Part shown: one piece after another, positions 25,705 through 34,383 of the stretch | Numbering within the stretch: the first letter of the stretch is position 1 | Layout of the letters: every line of letters starts with the position of its first letter | Assembly (NCBI RefSeq): GCF_016907955.1 | Contig: NZ_JAFBCX010000006.1 | Span: 248,001-312,000, forward strand | DNA: 64,000 bases | Origin: Lentzea nigeriaca | Lineage (GTDB): Bacteria; Actinomycetota; Actinomycetes; Mycobacteriales; Pseudonocardiaceae | Direction: 5' to 3' | Notes under the pieces: model-generated | The model's database searches: none | Told to the model about the DNA's origin: nothing | What the model saw: only the letters and a program-made list of their open reading frames with translations | Made by a program: the position numbers and the translations under genes

Positions 25705-25810
25705 CGGGGAGTCGCTGGTGCGACGCAACAAGCGCGCCCACTTCGAGCGGCCTGCGTACCCCGGCATCACTCCGGCGAGCGAACGGCTCGTCAGCTACCT
25801 GCGCGGCTGA
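25460..25810 (+). CDS. Soluble domain of unknown function, possibly 3' part of the preceding gene
   Basis: The frame from GTG 25460 reads YDEVEGLLLLEGFATVKAVF, DRTHRNRVSLYLKDDSIPPV, ADQVLRHLLNKPRFSWGRDG and KRAHFERPAYPG, which is protein-like in composition and ends at 25810. I do not recognise the family. No good ribosome site is present (GGAG only 3 bases from the GTG), and it is one frame off the membrane protein that covers the same bases upstream. Joined by a one-base shift near 25440, the two would give a membrane-anchored protein with this domain in the cytoplasm. Confidence 0.5.
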   Translation: MGLVYDEVEGLLLLEGFATVKAVFDDPALIRDRTHRNRVSLYLKDDSIPPVVFRRLADRDPSKADQVLRHLLNKPRFSWGRDGESLVRRNKRAHFERPAYPGITPASERLVSYLRG

Positions 25811-26017
25811 GTCCCGCACCCGTGTGAAGAGTGGCGCAAACGTGTGCCGATCACTCGTCGCGCCTGGTACGGCGTATGCAAGTACTACCAGGTCTTGATC
25901 GAATCGCCGTCAACCACACCCAACTCGTTCGATCTGTAGCGAACTTGCCAGGCGGCACCACCCGAGCCGGTGACCGCCGAGCCCGACCGGCTGCCGGCTG
26001 CGTGCCGCGGCCGTCTC

Positions 26018-26078
26018 TGACAGTACGCGGGGAGCTTCCGTACTCACCTGGAGTACGGAAGCTCCCCGCGTACCGTCA
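26018..26078. terminator. Large near-perfect hairpin, likely bidirectional terminator
   Basis: A perfect 23-bp stem (26023-26045 with 26051-26073) closes a 5-base loop ACCTG, and after one A/C mismatch four more pairs (TGAC/GTCA) extend it to 26018-26078. It lies between the end of ESX locus 2 and a minus-strand remnant whose stop codon falls in the right arm. It has no U-tract. Its length is unusual for a simple terminator. Confidence 0.65.
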
Positions 26079-26533
26079 ACGTCGGAGTGAGAGGACCTGG
26101 CCCAGCCGGCGGGCGAGACCGTTGTTGTCAGCCGGTGCCACGGTGATCCACTCCGGCGTGCGGCCCGGCGTGTTCAGGTAGCGGCCCACGATGCGCAGCT
26201 CGGGGCGAGCCGGCAGCATCAGGGCGTCTTCCAGCTCCGGCTCTGGCCCGGCCGCCACGCCTCGTGAGGTTCCGACTCCGCAGGCTGGAGCCGACCGCCG
26301 CCTTGATACGTGCCTGGCGCCTTCCGCATGGCCTCCGCCGTCAGCTCCAGACCGGTCAGCGCGCCGTTCAGCACGACTCGCACCATGATCGACCCGTCCT
26401 TCGACGACGCCGACCCGCCCGCCCGCGCCAGTCCTTCCTGGACCTCGGCAGCCGACCCAGAGGATTCCACAACCGACGCGAGCACGTTGGCCGAACAACC
26501 GGTACGGCGGCTGGTGCCGTTCGGTTCCGAAAC
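26076..26533 (-). pseudogene. YbaB-like / EspG-like ESX remnant, frameshifted
   Basis: Two minus-strand reading frames together make sense. The 5' part (GTG near 26533) contains DGSIMVRVVLNGALTGLELT and AMRKAPGTY, a YbaB-like beta strand and turn. The 3' part, in another frame from about 26250 to the TGA at 26076, reads LMLPARPELRIVGRYLNTPG and EWITVAPADNNGLARRLGQV, similar to the C-terminal end of EspG-type ESX chaperones. The switch lies between about 26240 and 26300. It fits a decayed ESX accessory gene or two fused remnants. The assignment of the 3' part to EspG is tentative. Confidence 0.45.
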
Positions 26534-26562
26534 TGTCGGACCCTCCTGGCACACTGTGCGCC

Positions 26563-28083
26563 ATGCCGGACTTTCAGCCGTTCGCGCACCTGACTGCACC
26601 GAACGTCGACCTCTATCGCGCCGTGATGGGGGAGTTCGTCCGTGCCAAGCGGCGGTTCGTCGTGCACCTACGGCCCGAGGACCTGGAGCTGGACGCGGAC
26701 CTCGCCGCGGTCACGGACGCGCTCGTCAAGCTGAAGGACTGGGGCAATCTCCGCGCCGACCCGGACACCAGCCGCGTCACGACGGTCGAGGATTTCCATC
26801 GCGCCCGCTTCCTCTACCAGCTGACACCTGCGGGTGAGGCGGCTGAGCAGGCGCTGCAGACGTTCGACGAGGCGCTCGGGCGGCGTGGGGCTCTGCAGGC
26901 GGTCGCGCTCACGGACATCGTCACCCAGCTGAGGGCCCTGCTGGAGCTGGCCCGGCAGGAAGAGCCCGATCCGGCCAAGGTGCACCTGCTCCTGCACGGT
27001 CTGGTCGGCAGGTTCTCCGACCTCGCGGACAACGCCCAGGCGTTCATGGGGTCGTTGCAGCGGTCGATCGACCTGCACGACGTGGACATCGATGCGTTCC
27101 GCGCCTACAAGGACCAGCTGATCGACTACCTCGAGCGGTTCATCAAGGACCTGGTGACCACAGGGGCGGAGATTGCCGGTCTCGTCGCGGAAATCGACGA
27201 CAGCGACGCCGAACGGCTGCTCCGAACCGCGGCAGCACGCGAAGCCGAGGATGCGGCGCCCGGTGCGGATCAGGAGCGACAGGAAGAGTTCGAGCGCGGG
27301 CTGGCGCTGTGGCGGGAGCGATGGCTCGGGCTGCGGCAGTGGTTTGTCAGTGAGCCGCAGCATCCGAGTCAGGCGAAGTTGCTCCGGGCTCGGGCGCGGG
27401 CTGCGATTCCGGCGTTGTTGCAGGTGGTGTCGGCGCTCAACGAGCGGCGGGCCGGGCGGTCGGATCGGTCTGCGGACTTCCGCACGTTGGCGCGGTGGTT
27501 CGCGCAGGCGCCGGACGAGGACACGATGCATCGGTTGTGGCGCGCGGCTTTTGGACTGTCGTCGGCGCGTCATCTGACGGTCGACGCGGACACACTCGCC
27601 GAACGGGAGGAGCAACCGGTTGCGGCGAGCACGCCCTGGTACGACGCGCCCCCGTTGCTGATCAGTCCGCAGCTGCGCAAGACGGGCAGCTACGAGCGGC
27701 GGGGTAAGCCGAACAAGATCGTTGACCGGAGTGAACAGCGGAAGGCGCTGGCGGAGCGGGCGGCGCGGCAGGCCGAGGAGATCGAGCTGGCGCGCAGGCG
27801 GCTGGTGACGCACCGGCCGACGAAGCTGAGCGAGGTCGGGATGCTCGACCCGGCCGAGTTCGGGCTGTTCCTCCAGCTCCTCGGGGATGCGCTCGCGGCA
27901 CGTGGGCCGCGGCAGAGGGAAGTCTCCACGACCACGTCCGACGGCACGTTGGAGATCAGGTTGACCGCGCTCGACGAGGGCATCGCGGAAATCCGCACGC
28001 CGGGCGGGACGTTCAGCGGGCCGGACCACGTCGTCGAGATCATCGACCTGACCGCGGACGAGGCCGAGGAGTGGTCGGCGTGA
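26563..28083 (+). CDS. jetA: Wadjet JetA, first module (TIGR02677/DUF2397)
   Basis: 506 residues matching TIGR02677: the opening FAHLTAPNVDLYRAVMGEF, winged-helix segments in the first 100 residues, a long helical middle (DNAQAFMGSLQRSIDLHDVD, KDQLIDYLERFIKDLV), the SADFRTLARWFAQAP block and PWYDAPPLLISPQLRKTG, ending in a small beta domain (DGTLEIRL). JetA is the kleisin-like subunit of the Wadjet SMC complex that closes the JetC ring and restricts plasmid transformation. The next gene overlaps it by 4 bp (GTGA). It probably begins the seven-gene transcript, although the upstream gap is only about 30 bp from the remnant's start. Confidence 0.92.
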   Translation: MPDFQPFAHLTAPNVDLYRAVMGEFVRAKRRFVVHLRPEDLELDADLAAVTDALVKLKDWGNLRADPDTSRVTTVEDFHRARFLYQLTPAGEAAEQALQTFDEALGRRGALQAVALTDIVTQLRALLELARQEEPDPAKVHLLLHGLVGRFSDLADNAQAFMGSLQRSIDLHDVDIDAFRAYKDQLIDYLERFIKDLVTTGAEIAGLVAEIDDSDAERLLRTAAAREAEDAAPGADQERQEEFERGLALWRERWLGLRQWFVSEPQHPSQAKLLRARARAAIPALLQVVSALNERRAGRSDRSADFRTLARWFAQAPDEDTMHRLWRAAFGLSSARHLTVDADTLAEREEQPVAASTPWYDAPPLLISPQLRKTGSYERRGKPNKIVDRSEQRKALAERAARQAEEIELARRRLVTHRPTKLSEVGMLDPAEFGLFLQLLGDALAARGPRQREVSTTTSDGTLEIRLTALDEGIAEIRTPGGTFSGPDHVVEIIDLTADEAEEWSA

Positions 28084-29246
28084 CGCGGTCGCTCACGGAC
28101 ACACTCAGCGCTTCCCACGCCGACGACCGGCGGAAGGCGGCGCGGGCGTTGCTGCGGCGGCCGTTGCTCCGGGCGAGTGCGCAGGCTGAGGAGTACCGGC
28201 TGGTGCGCAAGCACGAGACGGAGCTGCGGGCGTGGTTCGACCTCAACACCGGCTGGCGGCTCGTCGTCGACAGCGAGGTGGCGCGGCTGGTGAAGGTCGC
28301 CGCGACCACGGACGACCCGAGCCATCCCGCGAGGGACACGCGGTCGAAGCTGCCGTTCACCCGCCGCCGCTATGTGTTGACGTGTCTGGCGTTGGCGTCG
28401 CTCGAACGAGCCGATGCGCAGATCACGCTGGGACGGCTCGCCGCGCAGGTCGTCATGGGGGCGGCCGATCCGGAGCTGGGTGTCGACTTCACGCTGACCG
28501 GTCGCGAGGAGCGCTCGGACCTGGTGGCCGTGGTTCGGTTGCTGCTCGATCTCGGTGTGTTGAGCAAGGTCGCGGGTGAAGAGGACGCCTTCGTGCGCGA
28601 CACCGGAGATGTGCTGTACGACGTGGAACGGCGGGTGCTGGCCACGATGCTCGCTACCCGACGCGGTCCGTCCACAATGGATGAGCTGGATCTCGTGGAG
28701 CTCACCAGCGATGTCGTGCCGGACACCGACGAGCTGCGCAACCGGGCGATCCGTCATCGGCTGACACGGCAACTGCTGGACGAGCCGGTTCTCTACTACG
28801 ACGAACTGAACTCAGACGAGCTCGCCTACCTGACCCGTCAGCGTGCCGCGCTCACCAGGCAGGTCAGCGACCTCACCGGCCTGGTCGCCGAGGTGCGCGC
28901 CGAGGGCATCGCGATGATCGACCCCGCGGACGACCTCACCGACGTGCGCATGCCCGAGAGCGGCACCGAAGGACATGTCACGCTGCTCGTCGCGGAATAC
29001 CTTGCCGCACAAGTAGAAGTGCACATCAATGACCTGCACGAACGGGTACGCGTGCTGGCACAGGACCACCGGTCGTACTGGCGGCGCAACGCGACAGAAC
29101 CGGGCGCCGAGAGCGAGTTGGTCGAGCAGGCCCTCACCCGCCTCACCGCGCTGCATCTGGTGAGCCGGGACCACGACCACATCCGTGCACGGCCGGCGCT
29201 GGCCCGCTACGCACTCGCCGAACCGACCATCACCACCGTGAGGTGA
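28080..29246 (+). CDS. jetB: Wadjet JetB, first module (TIGR02678/DUF2398)
   Basis: 388 residues of the TIGR02678 (DUF2398) family: ALLRRPLLRASAQAEEYRLV, DLNTGWRLVVDSEVARLVK, FTRRRYVLTCLALASLERAD and the late LVAEYLAAQ and SRDHDHIRARPALARYAL. JetB corresponds to the winged-helix KITE subunit of MukBEF-like complexes and binds JetA. The GTG at 28080 overlaps the jetA TGA, and its own stop overlaps the jetC GTG, so stoichiometry is set by coupled translation. Confidence 0.92.
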   Translation: MTRSLTDTLSASHADDRRKAARALLRRPLLRASAQAEEYRLVRKHETELRAWFDLNTGWRLVVDSEVARLVKVAATTDDPSHPARDTRSKLPFTRRRYVLTCLALASLERADAQITLGRLAAQVVMGAADPELGVDFTLTGREERSDLVAVVRLLLDLGVLSKVAGEEDAFVRDTGDVLYDVERRVLATMLATRRGPSTMDELDLVELTSDVVPDTDELRNRAIRHRLTRQLLDEPVLYYDELNSDELAYLTRQRAALTRQVSDLTGLVAEVRAEGIAMIDPADDLTDVRMPESGTEGHVTLLVAEYLAAQVEVHINDLHERVRVLAQDHRSYWRRNATEPGAESELVEQALTRLTALHLVSRDHDHIRARPALARYALAEPTITTVR

Positions 29247-32200
29247 CCGTGCTGCCCCTTCCCGCCCGCGATCGCTGGCAGCCGCTGCGTGCCGGTCTGG
29301 TCGACCTCTTCTACTACGACCAGGAGGAGTTCCGGTTCCGCGACGGGCGCTTGTTGCTGCGCGGCAACAACGGCACCGGCAAGTCCAAGGTTCTCGCGTT
29401 GATGTTGCCGTTCCTGCTGGACGGTGAGCTGTCGCCGCATCGGGTGGAACCGGACGCCGACCCGAAGAAGCGCATGGAGTGGAACCTGCTGCTCGGTGGC
29501 GCGCATCCGCATCCGGAGCGGCTGGGCTACACGTGGCTCGAGTTCGGCAAGATCAATAACGACGGGTCCGCGGACTACCTCACGATCGGGTGCGGACTGA
29601 AGGCGGTGTCCGGCCGTGGCATCGCGAGGCACTGGTTCTTCGTGACGTCACAACGGATCGGGCAGGACCTCTCGCTGATCGACGCCACGAGCACGGCGCT
29701 CGCACGTGATCGGCTCGCTGACGCCCTCGGTGAGCACGGCACGGTCTACGACAAGGCACGTGACTACCGGCGGGCGGTGGACGAGGCGCTGTTCGGACTC
29801 GGTGAGCAGCGCTACGCGGCGCTCGTCGACCTGCTGATCAATCTGCGTGCACCGCAGTTGTCGAAGCGCCCCAACGAGAAGGCGTTGTCCAACGCCCTGA
29901 CGGAGGCCTTGCCGCCCCTGGACCAGGCTGTCATCGCCGATGTCGCGGAGGCCTTCCGCAGCTTGGAGGAGGACCGCGACGCCCTCGCCGCCATGACCGA
30001 GGCACGGGACGCGGCGGAGTCGTTCCTCAGCCACTACCGGCGATATGCCCGTGTGGCGTCACGTAGGCGCGCGGCGCAACCGCGCAACGCCCAGTCCGGG
30101 TACGAGCGCGTCAACCGCGAGCTCACGGCCGCACAGGAAGCGCACGCGCAGGCACAACAGGCACTCGACGCGGCAGAGGAACAGCTCACCGAGCTCGATC
30201 AACTCGCCGCACGCCTGAAGGCGCGCGACGAAGCGCTGCGCGCGAGTCCGGAGATGCGCAGCGCGCGGGAGCTGGAAAGGGTCGCCCAGGAAGCGCACCG
30301 GCTCGAGCGCGAGGCCGCTCGGTTGGCGGCCGAAGCCGCCAGGGCAGCGGAAACCGTCTCCTACCGCACCAGACTCACGAGCGATGCGGCCGCGATCCTC
30401 CAGGAAGCAGCGGAGGCGCTGGAAGGCTGCCGCACGGTGGCGACCGAGACCGCTCGTGCGGCGCTGCTGGACGAAGCGGTGCTCGCCGACCGCTCAGAGG
30501 CAGAGCGTGCGGCCGAACGCCAGCAGCGTGCGGTCCGGCACGTCGACGCTCTGATCACGTCCGTCGAGCAGGCCCGCGCGAAGCTCGATCACGCCAGGCA
30601 GCGCGTGGACGAGCTGGCCGCGGAGGCCGACGCGCTGGCCGAGCGCCGTGCCGAGGCCACCGAGGTCGTCGAGGAGCAGGGCCGGGCCTTGGTCGCCGCG
30701 GTGCGCCGGCACCTCGGGGCCACCGTCGAACTGCGCGCCGAGGTGCCCGCCGAACTGGATCTGTGGGTCGAGACGCTCGACGGCCCGAACCCGGTGAAGA
30801 CCGCGGTCGACACCGCCGGGCACGCCGCGAGCGCGGCACTCGCGGACGCCAAGGCGGACACGAGGACGCGTGAGTCCGCGGCACGGCTACGCGGCACCGG
30901 CCTGAGCGAGGAGATCACCAAGCTGGAGGCGGGAGAGGACAGCCTGCCACCGGTCCCCCACACCCGCCGTTCACCCCGCGACGGCAGGCCGGGTGCTCCC
31001 CTGTGGCAGCTGATCGACTTCGCCGACGAGCTCTCCGGTGACCAGCGGGCAGGACTCGAAGCCGCTCTGGAAGGGGCCGGTCTGCTCGACGCGTGGGTGA
31101 CCCCGGACGGAGAGCTGGTCTCTCCCGACACCGAGGACGTCTTCCTGCGTGCGGCCGAGGCCGAACCGGTGAACCTGACCTCGGTGCTGAGGGCTGACGA
31201 GCAGGTGTCCGCCATCCTCGCCACCGTCGGTGTCGGCAGCGGGACGAACTGGGTCGATCTCACCGGCCGGTTCCGCGTCGGTGTGCTGGAAGGCGCGTGG
31301 CACAAGCCCACGGCGGAGTTCATCGGCCGCAGCGCCCGCGAGGCCGCCCGCCTGGCCAGGCTCGCCGAGTTGCGCACCGAACTCCTCGCCGTGCAGGAGG
31401 AGCTGGCCGCGATCGCGGACGAGCAGCGTGACTTGCGGGAGCGACGCGCGACCCTGGCCGCCGAGATCGCGGCCTGTCCGGACGACACCGCGCTGCGCAA
31501 GGCCCACGCGGACGTGCACGCGATCGACGGAGAACAACGTCGCCTCGCCGAACGCCGGCGCGTCGCCGAGGACCGGCGGGCAGAGGCCGACGGCGTGTTC
31601 GGCGAAGCAGAGCGGAAACTCGCCGAGGAAGCGGCCGAAGTGGGCTTGCCCGCCACTCGCCGCGAGCTGGACGAGGTGTCGGAGGCACTGGCCCGGTATC
31701 GCGTGGCCATCACCGCTCTGTGGCCGGCTCAGCGCCGCCACAGCGACGCTATCCGTGACGACGAGCGTGCTCGCGCCGAACTCACCGGCGCGACCGAAGA
31801 CCATGCCTCGCGCCAGGAACAGGCGACGGAAGCCGCGTTGGCGAGCGAAGCTGCCAACGCGCACCACGAGACCCTGGCCGCCACCGTCGGCTCCGCGGTG
31901 GCCGAGCTGCAACGACAGCTCGCCGAAGTGGCGGAGGCGGTGAGGCGGTGCGCTGAAGATCGCAAAACAGCGGACAACCGTCGCACGGAAGCACTCACGA
32001 ACCGCGGCAAGGCGGAGGGCCAGCTCGACACGCTCAGAACACAGCTCGACGAGGCGACGGCGAGCCGTGCCGAGGCGGCGGAGGTGTTGCGGCGCTTCGC
32101 GACAACGGGATTGCTCGGCGTGGCACTGCCCGAGCTGGAGACGCCCGATCCGGCGGCGCCGTGGGCGCCTGACCCGACGGTACGGCTGGCGAGGCTGATC

Positions 32201-33187
32201 GACCGCGAGCTCGCCGACCAGACCGACGACGACCAGACGTGGGAACGCGTCCAGCGAAAGGTCAACGACGAGCTCAAGACGTTGATGGACACGTTGTCCC
32301 GGCACGGAAACTCGGCGACGGCACGGCTGCTCGACGACGGCATCGTGGTCGACGTCCTGTTCCAGGGACGCACGACGAGCACACCGGAGCTCACCGAGGC
32401 ACTGCGCGTCGAGGTGGCGGACCGCGGCCGGATCCTCGACGAACGCGAGCGCGAGATCCTGGAGAACCACCTGGTCAACGAGGTCGCCAGCACCCTCCAG
32501 GAGCTGATCTTCGCTGCCGACGAGCAGGTGGCGCGGATGAACGCCGAACTGGACGACCGCCCGACCAGCACCGGCATGCGGCTGCGTCTGAGGTGGCTGC
32601 CGGCCGAGGACGGCCCGACCGGGCTGGCCACCGCCCGCGAACGCCTGCTGCGCCAGACATCCGACGCCTGGTCGGACGAGGACCGCTCGGCCGTCGGAGA
32701 GTTCCTGCAGGCCGAGATCGCGAACGTGCGGGCCCGCAACGCTTCGGGCACGTGGCTGGAGCACCTGACGGAGGCACTGGACTACCGCAAGTGGCACCGG
32801 TTCGTCATCCAGCGCCACCAGAACGGCCAGTGGCGCACCGCGATCGGCCCGGCTTCCGGTGGTGAACGCGTGCTGACGGCGAGCGTGCCGTTGTTCGCCG
32901 CGGCGTCCTCGCACTACGCCTCCGCGGGCAACCCGCACGCGCCCCGGCTGGTGACGCTGGACGAGGCGTTCGCGGGCGTCGACGACGACTCGCGAGCGAA
33001 GTGCATGGGCCTGCTGGCGGCGTTCGACCTGGACGTCGTGATGACCAGCGAACGCGAGTGGGGCTGCTATCCCGAGGTGCCGGGGCTCGCGATCGCCCAG
33101 CTGTCCCGGACCGACGACATCCCTGCCGTGCTGGTGACGCCGTGGGAGTGGACAGGTCACCGCCGCATCAGGGTGGCTGCCGGATGA
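29243..33187 (+). CDS. jetC: Wadjet JetC SMC-like ATPase, first module (TIGR02680)
   Basis: A 1314-residue SMC/MukB-like motor. Walker A is RGNNGTGKSK near residue 45. Two long coiled-coil arms (about 280-480 and 690-960, rich in A/E/R heptads) flank a hinge-like region around 540-690 that contains APLWQLIDFADELSGDQRAG. The C-terminal head has the signature PASGGERVL and Walker B RLVTLDEAFAGVD. JetC is the loop-extruding ATPase that measures small circular DNA and presents it to JetD. The gene is full length, and its stop overlaps the jetD ATG. Confidence 0.94.
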   Translation: MTVLPLPARDRWQPLRAGLVDLFYYDQEEFRFRDGRLLLRGNNGTGKSKVLALMLPFLLDGELSPHRVEPDADPKKRMEWNLLLGGAHPHPERLGYTWLEFGKINNDGSADYLTIGCGLKAVSGRGIARHWFFVTSQRIGQDLSLIDATSTALARDRLADALGEHGTVYDKARDYRRAVDEALFGLGEQRYAALVDLLINLRAPQLSKRPNEKALSNALTEALPPLDQAVIADVAEAFRSLEEDRDALAAMTEARDAAESFLSHYRRYARVASRRRAAQPRNAQSGYERVNRELTAAQEAHAQAQQALDAAEEQLTELDQLAARLKARDEALRASPEMRSARELERVAQEAHRLEREAARLAAEAARAAETVSYRTRLTSDAAAILQEAAEALEGCRTVATETARAALLDEAVLADRSEAERAAERQQRAVRHVDALITSVEQARAKLDHARQRVDELAAEADALAERRAEATEVVEEQGRALVAAVRRHLGATVELRAEVPAELDLWVETLDGPNPVKTAVDTAGHAASAALADAKADTRTRESAARLRGTGLSEEITKLEAGEDSLPPVPHTRRSPRDGRPGAPLWQLIDFADELSGDQRAGLEAALEGAGLLDAWVTPDGELVSPDTEDVFLRAAEAEPVNLTSVLRADEQVSAILATVGVGSGTNWVDLTGRFRVGVLEGAWHKPTAEFIGRSAREAARLARLAELRTELLAVQEELAAIADEQRDLRERRATLAAEIAACPDDTALRKAHADVHAIDGEQRRLAERRRVAEDRRAEADGVFGEAERKLAEEAAEVGLPATRRELDEVSEALARYRVAITALWPAQRRHSDAIRDDERARAELTGATEDHASRQEQATEAALASEAANAHHETLAATVGSAVAELQRQLAEVAEAVRRCAEDRKTADNRRTEALTNRGKAEGQLDTLRTQLDEATASRAEAAEVLRRFATTGLLGVALPELETPDPAAPWAPDPTVRLARLIDRELADQTDDDQTWERVQRKVNDELKTLMDTLSRHGNSATARLLDDGIVVDVLFQGRTTSTPELTEALRVEVADRGRILDEREREILENHLVNEVASTLQELIFAADEQVARMNAELDDRPTSTGMRLRLRWLPAEDGPTGLATARERLLRQTSDAWSDEDRSAVGEFLQAEIANVRARNASGTWLEHLTEALDYRKWHRFVIQRHQNGQWRTAIGPASGGERVLTASVPLFAAASSHYASAGNPHAPRLVTLDEAFAGVDDDSRAKCMGLLAAFDLDVVMTSEREWGCYPEVPGLAIAQLSRTDDIPAVLVTPWEWTGHRRIRVAAG

Positions 33188-34350
33188 CGAGGTTGCACCG
33201 GCTGCTCGGCGGCGACGAGCTGGCCTGGCTCGTCGCTCGGGTGCGCAAACGCCTCGAACGCGACGAGCCGCTCGACATCACCGTGACGCTGTCGAACGCG
33301 TCGGAAGGCCAGCGCCAAGCCGTGCATCGCCTGCTCGGCCGCGCACCACGCCCAGGCCGTGCGTTGAGCGTGTCGCTGCCCGCGGTCGACGACCTGCTGC
33401 GCCGATCCGGCGCCCACCCGGACGGCCTCGCATCGGCGGTGCTCGAACTGACCGGCCCGCTTCCGGACGCCGTCGACCTGGAGGCTTTGTGGGACAAGGC
33501 GTTCGCGGAGCTGACCGATCCGCGCCTCGCCGAGTGGGCACTGTCCTTGCGCACCAGCGGCATCCTCAAACGCCTCGCACCGACTCCACAACGCGCGGCC
33601 GAACTCCTGGCCTCGTTGAACGTCGTCGTGCGAAACCTGCCGTCGCAGGGCGAGCCGATCGGCCGGTTCGCAGCGCGCACGACGGGTGACGCACACGCAC
33701 TGGACGATGACCGGCCACTGGCGACACTGGCGCTGCGTGCGGTCCGTGTCCTCTCCGGTCTTCCCGACGGCAGCGGCGCGGAGTGGCGTCGCGAGGTCTG
33801 GGCTTCGGTCGGCCTCATGCGCGACGAACTGTCCACCACGGTCATCACCTTGGGACTGACCGGCCACAGCGGTCTGGACGCGTGGCTCGGCCAACCGGTG
33901 CACCTCACGCTGCGCCAGCTCGTGCGTGATCCCCCGCGCCTGGCCGCACTGGACGTCTTCGTCTGCGAGAACCCCGTCGTCCTGGCGGCCGCGGCCGATC
34001 ATCTCGGTCCCTCGTGCCCGCCGTTGGTCTGCACCAGCGGCCAGCCCAGCGCCGCCGTGATGCACCTGCTCCGCCTGATCGTCTCCGCACGCGGCACCCT
34101 GCGCTACCACGGCGACTTCGACTGGGGCGGCGTCCGCATCGCCAACGTGCTGCACGATCGCGTGCCCTTCACGTCCTGGCGCTTCGACACCGCTTCGTAC
34201 CTTGCCGCCGGTGACGTCGGCCGGCCGCTCACCGGAACTCCGGTCGAAGCCCGCTGGGATCCGGCACTGGCGCCGGCCATGAGCCACGCGGGCCGCCGCA
34301 TCGAGGAGGAACTGCTGCTGGATGACCTTCTGGACGATCTCTCGGCCTGA
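33184..34350 (+). CDS. jetD: Wadjet JetD TOPRIM nuclease (TIGR02679/DUF2399), only copy in the locus
   Basis: 388 residues of TIGR02679. The N-terminal half carries the DUF3323-type region (DITVTLSNASEGQRQAVHRL, LLGRAPRPG), and the C-terminal half is the DUF2399 TOPRIM-like domain with VFVCENPVVLAAAA (catalytic glutamate) and LRYHGDFDWGG (acidic DxD-type site). JetD cleaves the DNA of small plasmids trapped by the JetABC motor. The ATG overlaps the jetC stop. The gene sits between the two JetABC modules, and no second jetD follows the downstream module, so it may serve both. Confidence 0.92.
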   Translation: MTRLHRLLGGDELAWLVARVRKRLERDEPLDITVTLSNASEGQRQAVHRLLGRAPRPGRALSVSLPAVDDLLRRSGAHPDGLASAVLELTGPLPDAVDLEALWDKAFAELTDPRLAEWALSLRTSGILKRLAPTPQRAAELLASLNVVVRNLPSQGEPIGRFAARTTGDAHALDDDRPLATLALRAVRVLSGLPDGSGAEWRREVWASVGLMRDELSTTVITLGLTGHSGLDAWLGQPVHLTLRQLVRDPPRLAALDVFVCENPVVLAAAADHLGPSCPPLVCTSGQPSAAVMHLLRLIVSARGTLRYHGDFDWGGVRIANVLHDRVPFTSWRFDTASYLAAGDVGRPLTGTPVEARWDPALAPAMSHAGRRIEEELLLDDLLDDLSA

Positions 34351-34383
34351 TGGCCGCTCATCGTGTCACCCGAAGGAAGTACG

